Positions 25,525 to 34,554 of a stretch of DNA of 64,000 nt are shown piece after piece. Source of the stretch: Flavobacterium okayamense (GTDB lineage: Bacteria; Bacteroidota; Bacteroidia; Flavobacteriales; Flavobacteriaceae). The notes under the pieces were generated by a model that made no database searches, was not told the origin of the DNA, and saw only the letters and a list, made by a program, of their open reading frames with translations. The stretch spans positions 1,922,001 through 1,986,000 of the forward strand of contig NZ_AP024749.1 in the NCBI RefSeq assembly GCF_019702945.1, written 5' to 3'. Position numbers and translations under genes: made by a program. Positions within the stretch are counted from its first letter, which is position 1. Each line of letters opens with the position of its first letter.

Positions 25525-26298
25525 ATGCATGGATTAACATTATATTTTTTAGGTACAGGAACTTCTCAAGGCATTCCTGTAATTGGAAGTGAACATCCGG
25601 TTTGTTTAAGTGATAACCCTAAGGATAAGAGATTGCGTGTCTCTGTTTGGATATATTCTGAAGAGTTTTCTATTATAATTGATTGTGGGCCAGATTTTCG
25701 CCAACAAATGTTGCATAGCAAGTGTGAGCATATTGATGCGTTGTTATTTACGCACGAACACGCCGATCATACTGCTGGTTTAGATGATATTCGACCATTT
25801 TATTTTAAACAAGGAGATATACCGGTTTATGCACACAAAAGAGTTTTAGATAATCTTTCAAGACGTTTCGATTATATATTTAGTAATGAAAATAAGTATC
25901 CAGGAGCTCCTTCTGTCTCACAAGTAGAAGTCAAGACAAATGAAAGTTTTCATGTAAAAGACCAAGAAATAATACCAATTGAAGCAATGCATGGTAAACT
26001 TCAAGTTTTTGGTTATAGAATAGGAGAGATAGTGTATTTGACTGATGTTAAAACTATTGATTTTTCAGAAATACAAAAAATTAAAGATTGCGAAGTTTTG
26101 GTAATCAATTGTTTACGTGAAGAGCCACACAATACACATTTTAATTTAGAAGAAGCTTTAGATTTTATATCTTTGGTTCAACCTAAAAAAGCATATTTAA
26201 CTCATATAAGTCATTTGTTTGGGTTTCATGATGAAGTACAAGCTAAATTACCTGAGAATGTTTTTTTGGCATATGATAATCTAGAAATAACTATTTAA
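25525..26298 (+). CDS. MBL-fold metallohydrolase, PhnP-like phosphodiesterase group
   Basis: 257 aa. The metal-binding HxHxDH motif is THEHADHTAGLDDIRPF. An earlier LGTGTSQGIPVIGSEHPVC block is typical of PhnP-like phosphoribosyl cyclic phosphodiesterases and related RNase Z-like proteins. The second metal histidines fit THISHLFG and TDVKTIDF. It is cytosolic. Without phn genes nearby, the substrate may be a nucleotide-derived cyclic phosphate rather than a phosphonate intermediate. The downstream 164-aa membrane gene starts 2 bp after its stop. Confidence 0.85.
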   Translation: MHGLTLYFLGTGTSQGIPVIGSEHPVCLSDNPKDKRLRVSVWIYSEEFSIIIDCGPDFRQQMLHSKCEHIDALLFTHEHADHTAGLDDIRPFYFKQGDIPVYAHKRVLDNLSRRFDYIFSNENKYPGAPSVSQVEVKTNESFHVKDQEIIPIEAMHGKLQVFGYRIGEIVYLTDVKTIDFSEIQKIKDCEVLVINCLREEPHNTHFNLEEALDFISLVQPKKAYLTHISHLFGFHDEVQAKLPENVFLAYDNLEITI

Positions 26299-26300
26299 TT

Positions 26301-26795
26301 ATGAAGAATATATTTTTATACCTATTTGTGTTTTCGTTTTTGATAAACGTTTTTCAGTATGTAAATTCTACTAAAATTTTAGAATCGAAAGATAGAGAAG
26401 TTACGAAAGCAAAAATGCATTTACAACAATCTAGAGATTCATTAATGGAAGCACAATACAATGATTATTTTGATATAGCCAATGATGAAGATGCTCAAGA
26501 GTATTTTTACAGTCAAAATTTAGATTACCAAAAAGTGATGCAAAAGGTTAATGAAGATTTAGTTAGTTTAAATACTAATAAAGAAGGAAATCCTTTAGTG
26601 CCTTATGAGCCTATTGACGGTAAACAATTTATTGTTAATAAAGCTAAAGTTTTAAACCATAGATGGATTATTGCAGAGTATTCAAATGGTGAATTATGGG
26701 GGCAAATTCTTGTCAAGTATTTCTTTAAAGATGGTGAGCCTACAGATTTTCAAACGGTTGACACTGTTTTATATGAAAAGCAAAAAATTGAGTAA
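26301..26795 (+). CDS. Membrane-anchored protein of unknown function
   Basis: 164 aa with one N-terminal hydrophobic helix (IFLYLFVFSFLINVFQYV), then a charged coiled-coil-prone stretch (SKDREVTKAKMHLQQSRDSL) and an alpha/beta domain of about 85 residues ending in LVKYFFKDGEPTDFQTVDT. It probably acts in the periplasm. No family is recognised. It is translationally close to the MBL hydrolase, so the two form one operon, and it is followed by a terminator. Confidence 0.6.
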   Translation: MKNIFLYLFVFSFLINVFQYVNSTKILESKDREVTKAKMHLQQSRDSLMEAQYNDYFDIANDEDAQEYFYSQNLDYQKVMQKVNEDLVSLNTNKEGNPLVPYEPIDGKQFIVNKAKVLNHRWIIAEYSNGELWGQILVKYFFKDGEPTDFQTVDTVLYEKQKIE

Positions 26796-26800
26796 TTATA

Positions 26801-26827
26801 AAGGAGAATTTAGTTCTCCTTTTTTTA
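26801..26827. terminator. Intrinsic terminator after the MBL operon
   Basis: The stem AAGGAGAA/TTCTCCTT has a five-base loop (TTTAG) and a T-run of eight. Confidence 0.8.
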
Positions 26828-26873
26828 TAAATTAAGTTTATGGTAAAATCAATTTATTCCATTTAGATTTAGT

Positions 26874-26902
26874 TTTGAAACGATTTCTATTTTGTATTTT
26901 TG
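26874..26902 (+). promoter_or_regulatory. Promoter of yaaA
   Basis: TTTG at 26874-26877, a 17-bp spacer, and TATTTTTG at 26895-26902, which is 17 bp before the ATG at 26919. Confidence 0.6.
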
Positions 26903-26918
26903 AAAAAATTGAAATGAA

Positions 26919-27677
26919 ATGAAAATAGTTATATCTCCTGCAAAATCATTGGATTTTACAACCAAATTACCAACCAAAAAATACACTGAAGCTCAATTTT
27001 TAAATAAATCTGAAACAATTCAGAAGACTTTAAAAAAGAAGAAGCCTAAAGATTTGATGGAATTGATGAGTATTTCTGAAAAGTTAGCCGATTTAAATTG
27101 GCAACGTAATCAAGATTGGAAATTACCATTTACTTCAGAAAATTCACGTCCAGCAATATATGCTTTTAATGGAGATGTGTATGTTGGTTTAGATGCTTAT
27201 ACAATTCCTGAAGAAAAATTGGATATTTTACAAGATAAATTAAGAATATTGTCGGGTTTATATGGTTTATTGAAACCATTAGATTTAATGCAAGAGTATA
27301 GATTAGAAATGGGAACTTCTATACAAATAGGTAGTAAGAAAAATCTTTATGAATTTTGGAAAAAAACTATAACAGATTCTCTTAATAAAGAAATTGAAAA
27401 AAATGAATTATTTATCAATTTAGCGAGTAATGAATATTTTAGCGCTGTTGATACTAAATCATTAAAAGTTCCAGTTATTACACCTGAATTTAAAGACTAT
27501 AAAGATGGCAAGTTAAAAATGATTAGTTTTTTTGCTAAAAAAGCAAGGGGATTAATGGTACGATATATTATTGATAAAAATGTTGAAACATTAGAAGAGC
27601 TAAAAAACTTTAATTGCGAAGGTTATGCTTTTGATGCAAATCTTAGCAAAGGAAATAAATTAGTGTTTACTCGTTAA
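26919..27677 (+). CDS. yaaA: YaaA family peroxide stress protein
   Basis: 252 aa. YaaA/DUF328 proteins protect against peroxide by limiting intracellular iron. Recognisable blocks are ISPAKSLDF (residues 4-12), KLADLNWQRNQDW, SRPAIYAFNGDVYVGLDAYT, RILSGLYGLLKPLDLMQEYRLEMG, NLASNEYFSAVD and the closing FFAKKARGLMVRYIIDKN. The order and size are typical. It stands alone between a promoter and a terminator. Confidence 0.93.
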   Translation: MKIVISPAKSLDFTTKLPTKKYTEAQFLNKSETIQKTLKKKKPKDLMELMSISEKLADLNWQRNQDWKLPFTSENSRPAIYAFNGDVYVGLDAYTIPEEKLDILQDKLRILSGLYGLLKPLDLMQEYRLEMGTSIQIGSKKNLYEFWKKTITDSLNKEIEKNELFINLASNEYFSAVDTKSLKVPVITPEFKDYKDGKLKMISFFAKKARGLMVRYIIDKNVETLEELKNFNCEGYAFDANLSKGNKLVFTR

Positions 27678-27678
27678 T

Positions 27679-27707
27679 AAAAAAAGCTCGCATTTGCGAG
27701 CTTTTTT
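27679..27707. terminator. Bidirectional intrinsic terminator between yaaA and coaD
   Basis: The stem AAAAAGCTCGCA/TGCGAGCTTTTT has a two-base loop. The coaD stop region (27706) begins where the T-run ends. Confidence 0.88.
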
Positions 27708-28170
27708 ATTTTATAGTTTTCCATACAGAATCCGGAACAAGTTTTTTTATATCACCGCCATTTCTTAAAACATCACGTACAATACTTGATGAAATGTAAG
27801 ATGTTCTTGCCGCTGTTAATAAAAAAACTGTTTCTATTTCAGATAAGCTTCTATTGGTGTGAGCTATAGCCTTTTCAAATTCAAAATCAGCAGGGTTGCG
27901 TAATCCTCTTAATATAAAATCAGCATTTTCTTTTCTACATAAATCAATTGTTAATCCTGTATATGTGATGACTTTTACTTTAGGTTCATCTTTAAACGCT
28001 TCTTCAATAAAACGTTTACGTTCTTCTAGAGAGAACATATACTTTTTTTCTGCATTAATTCCAATGGCAACTATAATTTCATCAAAAAGTGAAGCACCTC
28101 TTTTAATAATATCATAGTGACCGTTTGTTATAGGATCAAAAGAACCTGGAAAGATTGCTTTTCTTGTCAT
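27706..28170 (-). CDS. coaD: Phosphopantetheine adenylyltransferase
   Basis: 154 aa, a cytosolic enzyme that adenylates 4'-phosphopantetheine to dephospho-CoA. The nucleotidyltransferase motif is GSFDPITNGHYDIIKRG, with the THxGH-like site at Thr15-His18. The second motif TSYISSSIVRDV and RGLRNPADFEFE are present. Its length is standard. It lies at the end of a minus-strand run, ddl, 174-aa secreted protein, coaD, with short gaps. Some flavobacteria keep ddl and coaD together, as I recall. Confidence 0.96.
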   Translation of the reverse strand: MTRKAIFPGSFDPITNGHYDIIKRGASLFDEIIVAIGINAEKKYMFSLEERKRFIEEAFKDEPKVKVITYTGLTIDLCRKENADFILRGLRNPADFEFEKAIAHTNRSLSEIETVFLLTAARTSYISSSIVRDVLRNGGDIKKLVPDSVWKTIK

Positions 28171-28175
28171 TTCAA

Positions 28176-28700
28176 TTATAGTTTTTTCATCATGTTTTCA
28201 ATTGTAAAGGTATTGTATTCCTCAGTTTCAACCAAATATTCTCCTTTTTGGTTAATTACCATAACACCAACACAATTGTTTTTTTGGTTAAAGTAGTTTT
28301 TCATAAAATATAAACCAATATCTTCAAAATGTGTTTTATTATCTAGAATTGGCTTTGCTAAATCTTTATCGGCATAAATAAAAATATTTTTACAATTTGA
28401 TAAATCCATTTTTTCAAATGCCTTTTTTTCATATGAATTATATGCATTTACAATGTTTTCATAAACATCATAGCTACATTTTACTTGCAGATTTTTAAAA
28501 TTTATAATTAAATAATTCGCCTTATCCCAATTGTAATTTTCTTTAATAGCGTTTAATTGGTCTTTTGGAATTGTTTTTATTTCTGTAGTATTTGTAACTG
28601 TTTGAATAGACTGTTTTTTCTCTTTAATTTTAATTTGGCTAAAAGAAAAAGTAAATGTTAGTAAGAAAATTGCAATAATAGATTTTGAGAATACTGACAT
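28176..28700 (-). CDS. Secreted protein of unknown function
   Basis: 174 aa with a signal peptide (FSKSIIAIFLLTFTFSFSQ) and a mixed alpha/beta mature part (LDNKTHFEDIGLYFMKNYF, VGVMVINQKGEYLVETEEY). No domain is recognised. Gaps of 15 bp to ddl and 5 bp to coaD place it inside their operon, an accessory insertion between two housekeeping genes. Confidence 0.6.
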   Translation of the reverse strand: MSVFSKSIIAIFLLTFTFSFSQIKIKEKKQSIQTVTNTTEIKTIPKDQLNAIKENYNWDKANYLIINFKNLQVKCSYDVYENIVNAYNSYEKKAFEKMDLSNCKNIFIYADKDLAKPILDNKTHFEDIGLYFMKNYFNQKNNCVGVMVINQKGEYLVETEEYNTFTIENMMKKL

Positions 28701-28715
28701 GATGATTTATTTTGG

Positions 28716-29690
28716 TTAGTTATTTAGGGCTTCTTGAATTGCATTACCGAATAATTCTGGAAGTGAAATTCCAGCTTCACGTGCTTGTTGTGGTAAAATA
28801 CTTTCGGTTGTTAGACCTGGAACGGTGTTCATTTCTAACATAAAAGGTTCTCCGTTTACAATAATAAATTCGCTTCGTGAAAAACCTCTCATTTTTAAGA
28901 TTTCATAAGCTTTTTTTGCTGTTGAAGCCACCTTTGAATGAATTTCATCAGAAATTCTAGCAGGTGTAATTTCTTGAGATTTTCCTAAGTATTTAGCTTC
29001 GTAATCGAAGAAGTCATTTTCTGAAACAATTTCGGTCATTGGTAAAACTTTTGTTTCTCCTTTGTAATTAATTACACCAACAGATACTTCGGTTCCATCT
29101 AAAAAACTTTCAATGATAATCTCGTTATCTTCTTTGTAAGCTACTTCTATAGCTGGAAGTAATTCTTCTTTTGATTTCACTTTTGAAATTCCAAAGCTTG
29201 AGCCTGATTTATTTGGCTTAACAAAACAAGGCAACCCAACTTTTTCAAGTATTTCAGTTTCGTTAATAATATCTCCTTTGTTTAAGTAAAAAGAAGTAGC
29301 AGTTTTTATTCCATACGGCTTTAAAACAGACAATAAATCACGTTTATTAAAAGTTAAAGCAGATTGATACATGTCGCACGATGTTTGCGGAATTCCAATC
29401 AATTCTAAATAAGCTTGCATTAACCCGTCTTCACCTGGAGTTCCGTGAATAGCGTTAAAAACAACATCAAAAGTAATTTTAGTTCCGTTTACTTCAACTG
29501 AAAAATCGTCTTTGTTTATAGGAAATTCCTGATTGCTTTCATCTACATAAACCCACTTTTCTTTAAGAATGTGAACTCTGTGTGAGCGGTATAAAGCAGA
29601 ATCTAAATTTTTATGCACGACGTTTCCGCTTTTAAGAGAGATTTCAAATTCGCTTGAATAACCTCCCATGATGATAGCAACATTTATCAT
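28716..29690 (-). CDS. ddl: D-alanine--D-alanine ligase
   Basis: 324 aa, an ATP-grasp ligase that makes the peptidoglycan dipeptide. It opens with VAIIMGGYSSEFEISLKSG and has the ATP-grasp elements KPNKSGSSFGISKV, EIIIESFLDGTEVSVGV and a metal-binding end (FMLEMNTVPGLT). The IHGTPGEDGLMQAYLELIGIP block is typical. No residue looks missing. It is divergent from the PASTA gene, with an 83-bp shared upstream region. Confidence 0.96.
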   Translation of the reverse strand: MINVAIIMGGYSSEFEISLKSGNVVHKNLDSALYRSHRVHILKEKWVYVDESNQEFPINKDDFSVEVNGTKITFDVVFNAIHGTPGEDGLMQAYLELIGIPQTSCDMYQSALTFNKRDLLSVLKPYGIKTATSFYLNKGDIINETEILEKVGLPCFVKPNKSGSSFGISKVKSKEELLPAIEVAYKEDNEIIIESFLDGTEVSVGVINYKGETKVLPMTEIVSENDFFDYEAKYLGKSQEITPARISDEIHSKVASTAKKAYEILKMRGFSRSEFIIVNGEPFMLEMNTVPGLTTESILPQQAREAGISLPELFGNAIQEALNN

Positions 29691-29749
29691 GTAAATTCGT
29701 TATTTAATAGAATAACAAAATTACATTATTTATTGATAACTATAAATGT

Positions 29750-29757
29750 TATCTTTG
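29750..29757 (+). promoter_or_regulatory. -7 element for the PASTA operon
   Basis: TATCTTTG ends 16 bp before the ATG at 29774. A TTG lies only 14 bp upstream of it, which is shorter than the usual spacing. Confidence 0.4.
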
Positions 29758-29773
29758 CCAAAATACATCTTTT

Positions 29774-30394
29774 ATGAGCATCGTAAAATTTTTAACAAGT
29801 AAAACATTTTTTAAGCACTTAGCTATTGCCTTTGGAATAGTAGTAGTTTTAGTTTTTGTATTATTAAAGTTTTTAGACATTAAAACAAATCATGGCGAGG
29901 AAATTCCTGTCCCAGATTTATCTAAAATGCAAGTTAAAATTGCTCAAGAAAAATTAGAGGAATTAGGTTTAGAGTTAATTCTTTTAGATACAGTAGATTT
30001 TAGAAATGACATGCCTCCATATTCAATTGTCGAGCAAGATCCAAAAGCTGAGAATACTGTGAAAAACGGGCGCAAGATTTATGTAAAAGTTAATGCAGGT
30101 GAATATGATGATGTAACGCTTCCTGCATTGAAGGGTAAGACATTCCGTCAAGTAAGTGCTAATATAAAATCATTAGGACTTAAGGAAGGTAAAATTACAT
30201 ACAAGCCTCACCTTGCTAAGGATGAAGTTTTAGCTGTTACTCAAAAAGGTAAAACACTTAAAGCTGGTGATAAAGTAAAGAAAAATTCAACCCTTGATTT
30301 TGTATTGGGTGATGGAAAAGAATTTTATGACGAACAAACTTTTGATAAAGAAGAAACTACAATAGAAACACCTGTTGAAGATGCTGGAGAATAA
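29774..30394 (+). CDS. PASTA-domain membrane protein
   Basis: 206 aa: a short cytosolic start, one membrane helix (about residues 15-36: LAIAFGIVVVLVFVLLKFL) and two PASTA domains (about 42-112 and 113-183). PASTA domains of this kind bind peptidoglycan stem peptides or beta-lactams in other proteins. No kinase or penicillin-binding domain is attached. Its position between ddl and the pseudouridine synthase fits a cell-wall association. The C-terminal tail is acidic. Its stop lies 13 bases into the next coding region. Confidence 0.85.
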   Translation: MSIVKFLTSKTFFKHLAIAFGIVVVLVFVLLKFLDIKTNHGEEIPVPDLSKMQVKIAQEKLEELGLELILLDTVDFRNDMPPYSIVEQDPKAENTVKNGRKIYVKVNAGEYDDVTLPALKGKTFRQVSANIKSLGLKEGKITYKPHLAKDEVLAVTQKGKTLKAGDKVKKNSTLDFVLGDGKEFYDEQTFDKEETTIETPVEDAGE

Positions 30395-31415
30395 TAATGA
30401 AGAATTTGAAGATGGCGATTTATACGAACACCATCGATTTGAAGTTGCTAAAGGACAACAACCACTTCGTGTTGATAAATTTTTAATGAATTTAATTGAA
30501 AATGCTACACGTAGTAAAATTCAGAAAGCTGCTGAAAATGGAAATATTCGTGTAAACGATGAAGTTGTTAAATCTAATTATAAAGTAAAACCAGGTGATG
30601 TTGTACAAATGTTGCTGGAACATCCACCCTATGAACATTTGCTTAAAGGTGAAAATATTCCACTTGATATTGTTTATGAAGACGACCAATTAATTGTTGT
30701 AAATAAACCTGCAGGAATGGTTGTTCATCCTGGACATGGAAATTACAGCGGAACTTTAGTCAATGCATTAGCTTATCATTTTGAGAATTTACCTATGAAT
30801 AGTTCAAATCGTCCTGGATTAGTACATCGAATTGATAAAGACACTTCTGGACTTTTGGTTGTTGCTAAAACAGAGTTGGCAATGGATTATTTAACCAAGC
30901 AATTTGCTGAAAAAACATCTGAAAGAGAATATGTTGCTATTGTTTGGGGTAATGTTGAAGAAGATAAAGGAACTATTGAAGGAAACATAGACCGCCATAT
31001 GACAAATCGTATGCAAATGGCTGTTTATCCTGACGGCGATAAAGGTAAACCAGCAGTTACACATTTTAAAGTTTTAGAGCGATTAGGATATGTTACTTTA
31101 ATTTCATGCCAATTAGAAACTGGACGTACGCATCAAATTCGTGTACATATGAAATATATTGGTCATACTTTATTTAATGATGAGCGATATGGTGGAAATG
31201 CCATTTTGAAAGGAACAACTTTTACAAAATACAAGCAGTTTGTAGATAATTGTTTTAAAGTTTTACCAAGACAAGCACTACATGCAAGAACTTTAGGTTT
31301 TGAGCATCCAATAACAAAAGAATTTTTACGTTTTGAATGTGAAATTCCAAATGATATTAAAGAATGTATAGAAAAATGGAGAGTATATTCTAAAGCCCAA
31401 CAAATCGAAGAATAA
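30381..31415 (+). CDS. RluA/RluD-family pseudouridine synthase
   Basis: Called as 344 aa from the ATG at 30381, which overlaps the end of the PASTA gene. A TTG at 30375 would add two residues. An S4 RNA-binding domain (about 25-75: LRVDKFLMNLIENATRSKIQ, then DEVVKSNYKVKPGD) precedes the catalytic domain. The active-site Asp152 is in RPGLVHRIDKDTSGLLVV, and the closing GRTHQIRVHM block is present. RluD-type enzymes modify 23S rRNA positions in helix 69; exact positions cannot be read here. It ends 7 bp before the aminotransferase gene. Confidence 0.9.
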   Translation: MLENNNEEFEDGDLYEHHRFEVAKGQQPLRVDKFLMNLIENATRSKIQKAAENGNIRVNDEVVKSNYKVKPGDVVQMLLEHPPYEHLLKGENIPLDIVYEDDQLIVVNKPAGMVVHPGHGNYSGTLVNALAYHFENLPMNSSNRPGLVHRIDKDTSGLLVVAKTELAMDYLTKQFAEKTSEREYVAIVWGNVEEDKGTIEGNIDRHMTNRMQMAVYPDGDKGKPAVTHFKVLERLGYVTLISCQLETGRTHQIRVHMKYIGHTLFNDERYGGNAILKGTTFTKYKQFVDNCFKVLPRQALHARTLGFEHPITKEFLRFECEIPNDIKECIEKWRVYSKAQQIEE

Positions 31416-31422
31416 CGAAGTT

Positions 31423-32907
31423 ATGATAACTACAGAAAAGACACAACTAGAACAGTATTTTCAACAATTTCGTGAGAAAATAATAGGAATTAATGAAACT
31501 TTTGAATCACCTTATGGTGTTCAAAATATAGTTTATACCGATTGGACAGCAAGCGGACGCTTGTATCAACCTATAGAGGAAAAAATGATGCATGAGTTTG
31601 GTCCTTTTGTGGCCAATACACATACAGAAACTTCGGTTACGGGTACGGCTATGACATTTGCTTATCATGAAGCACGTCATATTATTAAGAAGCATGTAAA
31701 TGCTAATGGTGATGATGTTTTAATTACAAATGGAACAGGAATGACTGGAGTTGTAAATAAATTGCAACGTATTCTTGGGCTTCGTATTCCTGAAAATTTA
31801 AAAGAATTTACTTCAATCCCAGATGCTCTGAAGCCAGTAGTGTTTATTTCGCACATGGAACACCATTCGAATCAAACTTCTTGGATTGAAACGATTGCAG
31901 ATGTGGTTGTAGTTCAAGCTAATGATGAAGGATTATTTTGCTTAGAAAATTTTAAAAAACTAGTAGAAAAATACAAAAATAGAAGTTTTAAAATAGCTTC
32001 AATTACTTCTTGTTCTAATGTAACAGGAATAAAAACACCATATCACGAAGTAGCGAAAATTATGCATCAAAATAACGGCGTTTGCTTTGTAGATTTTGCT
32101 TGTTCAGGACCTTATGTTGAAATCGATATGCATCCTGAAGATAAAGAAGCTTATTTAGATGCTATTTTCTTTTCTCCACATAAATTCTTAGGTGGACCCG
32201 GAACTTGCGGTGTAATGGTTTTTAATAAAAACTTATATAAAAATAATGTGCCGGACTGCCCAGGTGGAGGAACTGTAAAATGGACAAATCCTTGGGGTGA
32301 ACATCAATATATTGATAGTATTGAAGAACGAGAAGATGGTGGAACACCTGGTTTTCTTCAAGTAATTAAAACAGCTCTTGCTATTCGTTTAAAAGAGCAA
32401 ATGGGCGTTGAAAATATTTTGGAAAGAGAACATGAAATTGTTTCATATATCTTTTCTAAATTAGGAAATGTTGAAAATATCAATATTTTGGCACCACAAC
32501 ATCAAGATAGGTTAGGCGTGATTTCTTTTTATATAGATGATTTACATTATAACTTAGGTGTGAAATTATTGAATGATAAATTCGGAATTCAAACACGTGG
32601 TGGTTGTAGTTGCGCTGGAACGTACGGACATTATTTATTGCATGTAGATAAAGAAACTTCAAATTCAATTGTTTGTCAGATTTCTGCAGGTGATTTAGAG
32701 AAAAAACCAGGCTGGATTCGAATGTCAATTCATCCAACAACAACCAACAAAGAAATAGAATATGTTTGCGATGCTATATTAGCTTTGGCACAAAACCATA
32801 AACAGTGGAAGGAAGATTATAAATATAGTAATCAAACCAACGAATTTACGCACAAAGATTTTAAAAAATCAATTAAAGATAAGGTTGAAGATTGGTTTCA
32901 GTTATAA
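31423..32907 (+). CDS. Class V aminotransferase-fold PLP enzyme (cysteine desulfurase-like)
   Basis: 494 aa. The PLP lysine is Lys254 in SPHKFLGGPGTCG, and Asp224 (VDFACSGP) pairs with the pyridine nitrogen. SNVTGIKTPYHEVAKI is the usual region before it. A cysteine lies in the C-terminal loop (GGCSCAGTYGHYLL), as in cysteine desulfurases, and there is a marked GGGTVKWTNPWGEHQYIDS insertion. The family has broad substrates; desulfurase activity is a reasonable guess. It follows the pseudouridine synthase closely (7 bp) and ends in a terminator. Confidence 0.85.
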   Translation: MITTEKTQLEQYFQQFREKIIGINETFESPYGVQNIVYTDWTASGRLYQPIEEKMMHEFGPFVANTHTETSVTGTAMTFAYHEARHIIKKHVNANGDDVLITNGTGMTGVVNKLQRILGLRIPENLKEFTSIPDALKPVVFISHMEHHSNQTSWIETIADVVVVQANDEGLFCLENFKKLVEKYKNRSFKIASITSCSNVTGIKTPYHEVAKIMHQNNGVCFVDFACSGPYVEIDMHPEDKEAYLDAIFFSPHKFLGGPGTCGVMVFNKNLYKNNVPDCPGGGTVKWTNPWGEHQYIDSIEEREDGGTPGFLQVIKTALAIRLKEQMGVENILEREHEIVSYIFSKLGNVENINILAPQHQDRLGVISFYIDDLHYNLGVKLLNDKFGIQTRGGCSCAGTYGHYLLHVDKETSNSIVCQISAGDLEKKPGWIRMSIHPTTTNKEIEYVCDAILALAQNHKQWKEDYKYSNQTNEFTHKDFKKSIKDKVEDWFQL

Positions 32908-32936
32908 AAAAAGCTCAGTTTTTACTGAGCTTTTTC
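32905..32936. terminator. Bidirectional terminator overlapping the stop of the acyltransferase gene
   Basis: The stem AAAAAGCTCAGT/ACTGAGCTTTTT has a short T loop. The stop codon of the minus-strand gene (32922-32924) lies in its loop and stem. Confidence 0.88.
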
Positions 32937-33803
32937 TTTTCTAAACTTCCATCTTTTGTGTGTCCAGAAATAATATTCAGGGGCTTCATAAATTTGTTTT
33001 TCAACTTCTCTAATGAATAATTTAGAAACTTCGTTTACAGGTAACGATTTAATATCATCTGTAATAGGAATAAATGTAGCTTCGTAATGTCCGCGTTTTG
33101 TTTTCATTACTTTCATGTATAATACATTCATATCTAGTTCTCTAGCTAAATTTTCTCCTCCTGTATGAATTGGAACAACGTGTCCCATAAATTCATCCCA
33201 ATATTTAGCTTTTTGTCTTGAAGGTGTTTGATCACTAATGAAACCATAAACACCTAAAATACCTTTTTCTTGGTTTTCTTTAACTCTTTTTACAGTTGAT
33301 TTTGTATCGATAAGTTCAGCTCCAAATTTCGAACGAATATCACGAACCATTTTATCAAAATATTGATTCTGTATTTTTTTATAAATTCCAAAACCTGCAA
33401 ATTTTGTATAAAAACCTAAAGTTAAAGACCATTCCCAACTAGCATAATGGGCATAAAGTAAAATTATGCTTTTGTTTTTGTTTTCATATTCATGAAATAA
33501 TTCAATATTAGTAAAAGTAAAACGCTTTTTTATTTCTTCTTCTGAAATGGTCATCGTTTTTATCATTTCTAAAAACATGTCGCACATGTGATGGTAAAAC
33601 TTCTTTTCAACTTCCAAAACTTCTTTATCAGAAAGATGGGGTAACGTTAATTTGATGTTTGCTCTTACAGTCTTTTTTCGGTAACCAATGATTCTGTATA
33701 CAAGAACATAAATGCAATCGGAAACAAAGTAAAATATAGGAAATGGCAATATTGAAATTACCCAAAGAAAAGCATAAACAATGTAAAACAGAATTCGCTG
33801 CAT
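32922..33803 (-). CDS. Lipid A biosynthesis-type lysophospholipid acyltransferase (LpxL/HtrB family)
   Basis: 293 aa with an N-terminal membrane helix (IVYAFLWVISILPFPIFYF) and the catalytic HX4E motif at His119-Glu124 (LLYAHYASWEW). FISDQTPS and MGHVVPIHTG are further conserved blocks. Family members add acyl chains to lipid A or ornithine-type lipids at the inner membrane. The substrate is not determined by the motif. Convergent with the PLP enzyme gene, it shares that terminator. A minus-strand TATATTTG near 33819-33826 could be its -7 element. Confidence 0.9.
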   Translation of the reverse strand: MQRILFYIVYAFLWVISILPFPIFYFVSDCIYVLVYRIIGYRKKTVRANIKLTLPHLSDKEVLEVEKKFYHHMCDMFLEMIKTMTISEEEIKKRFTFTNIELFHEYENKNKSIILLYAHYASWEWSLTLGFYTKFAGFGIYKKIQNQYFDKMVRDIRSKFGAELIDTKSTVKRVKENQEKGILGVYGFISDQTPSRQKAKYWDEFMGHVVPIHTGGENLARELDMNVLYMKVMKTKRGHYEATFIPITDDIKSLPVNEVSKLFIREVEKQIYEAPEYYFWTHKRWKFRKEKAQ

Positions 33804-33871
33804 TTAAATTTATTTTTACAAATATACTTCAATAATCGTTTTTGGATTTGTAATTTTACTAAAAAAACAAA

Positions 33872-34513
33872 ATGAATTTAGTTTTAATTGTCCTAATTGG
33901 TATAAATGTTTTAGTAAGTTTAAAAGGTTTTAGCGATTCGAGTTTCTTTAGAAAATATGAATTTCATTTAGGAAGTATAAAAGCTGGAGAACAAATAAGA
34001 ATGTTAACCTCAGGCTTTTTACATGTTGATATTACGCATTTGGCGTTTAACATGTTAACGCTTTATTTCTTTGCACCTGTTGTTATTGATACATTTGGAG
34101 CTAATTATTTTATTGTAGTTTATTTTGCAAGTTTAATTGCGGGAAGTTTACTAACATTCTACATTCATAAAGAAGAATATTATTACAGAGCTGTTGGTGC
34201 TTCTGGAGCGGTAACAGGAATTATTTATAGTTCAATACTATTGTATCCAGAAATGAATTTGTATATGTTTTTTATTCCAATTCCAATTCCAGGTTATATT
34301 TTCGGAATAGGTTATTTGTTGTATTCTCTTTACGGAATGAAATCGCGAACAGATAATATTGGTCATACTGCACATTTTGGCGGAGCGATTGGCGGTTATT
34401 TGGTAACACTTTTAAAGGAACCTCAAATGATTTATACCAATACAAAAATGGTCGTTTTACTTTTAATACCTATTATTATTTTGTTTTACATGCAAAAGAA
34501 AAATAAACTATAG
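33872..34513 (+). CDS. Rhomboid-family intramembrane serine protease
   Basis: 213 aa with six predicted membrane helices, the minimal rhomboid size. The catalytic Ser111 is in GASGAVTG and the catalytic His168 is in GHTAHFGG. HVDITHLAFNM carries the conserved His/Asn near the first loop. There is no extra soluble domain. It cleaves single-pass membrane proteins; substrates are unknown. It lies ahead of the SIMPL-domain gene with a 41-bp gap. Confidence 0.92.
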   Translation: MNLVLIVLIGINVLVSLKGFSDSSFFRKYEFHLGSIKAGEQIRMLTSGFLHVDITHLAFNMLTLYFFAPVVIDTFGANYFIVVYFASLIAGSLLTFYIHKEEYYYRAVGASGAVTGIIYSSILLYPEMNLYMFFIPIPIPGYIFGIGYLLYSLYGMKSRTDNIGHTAHFGGAIGGYLVTLLKEPQMIYTNTKMVVLLLIPIIILFYMQKKNKL

Positions 34514-34554
34514 TTTGGCATTATAATTGGATTTAAAAACTAAAATTTAATATT

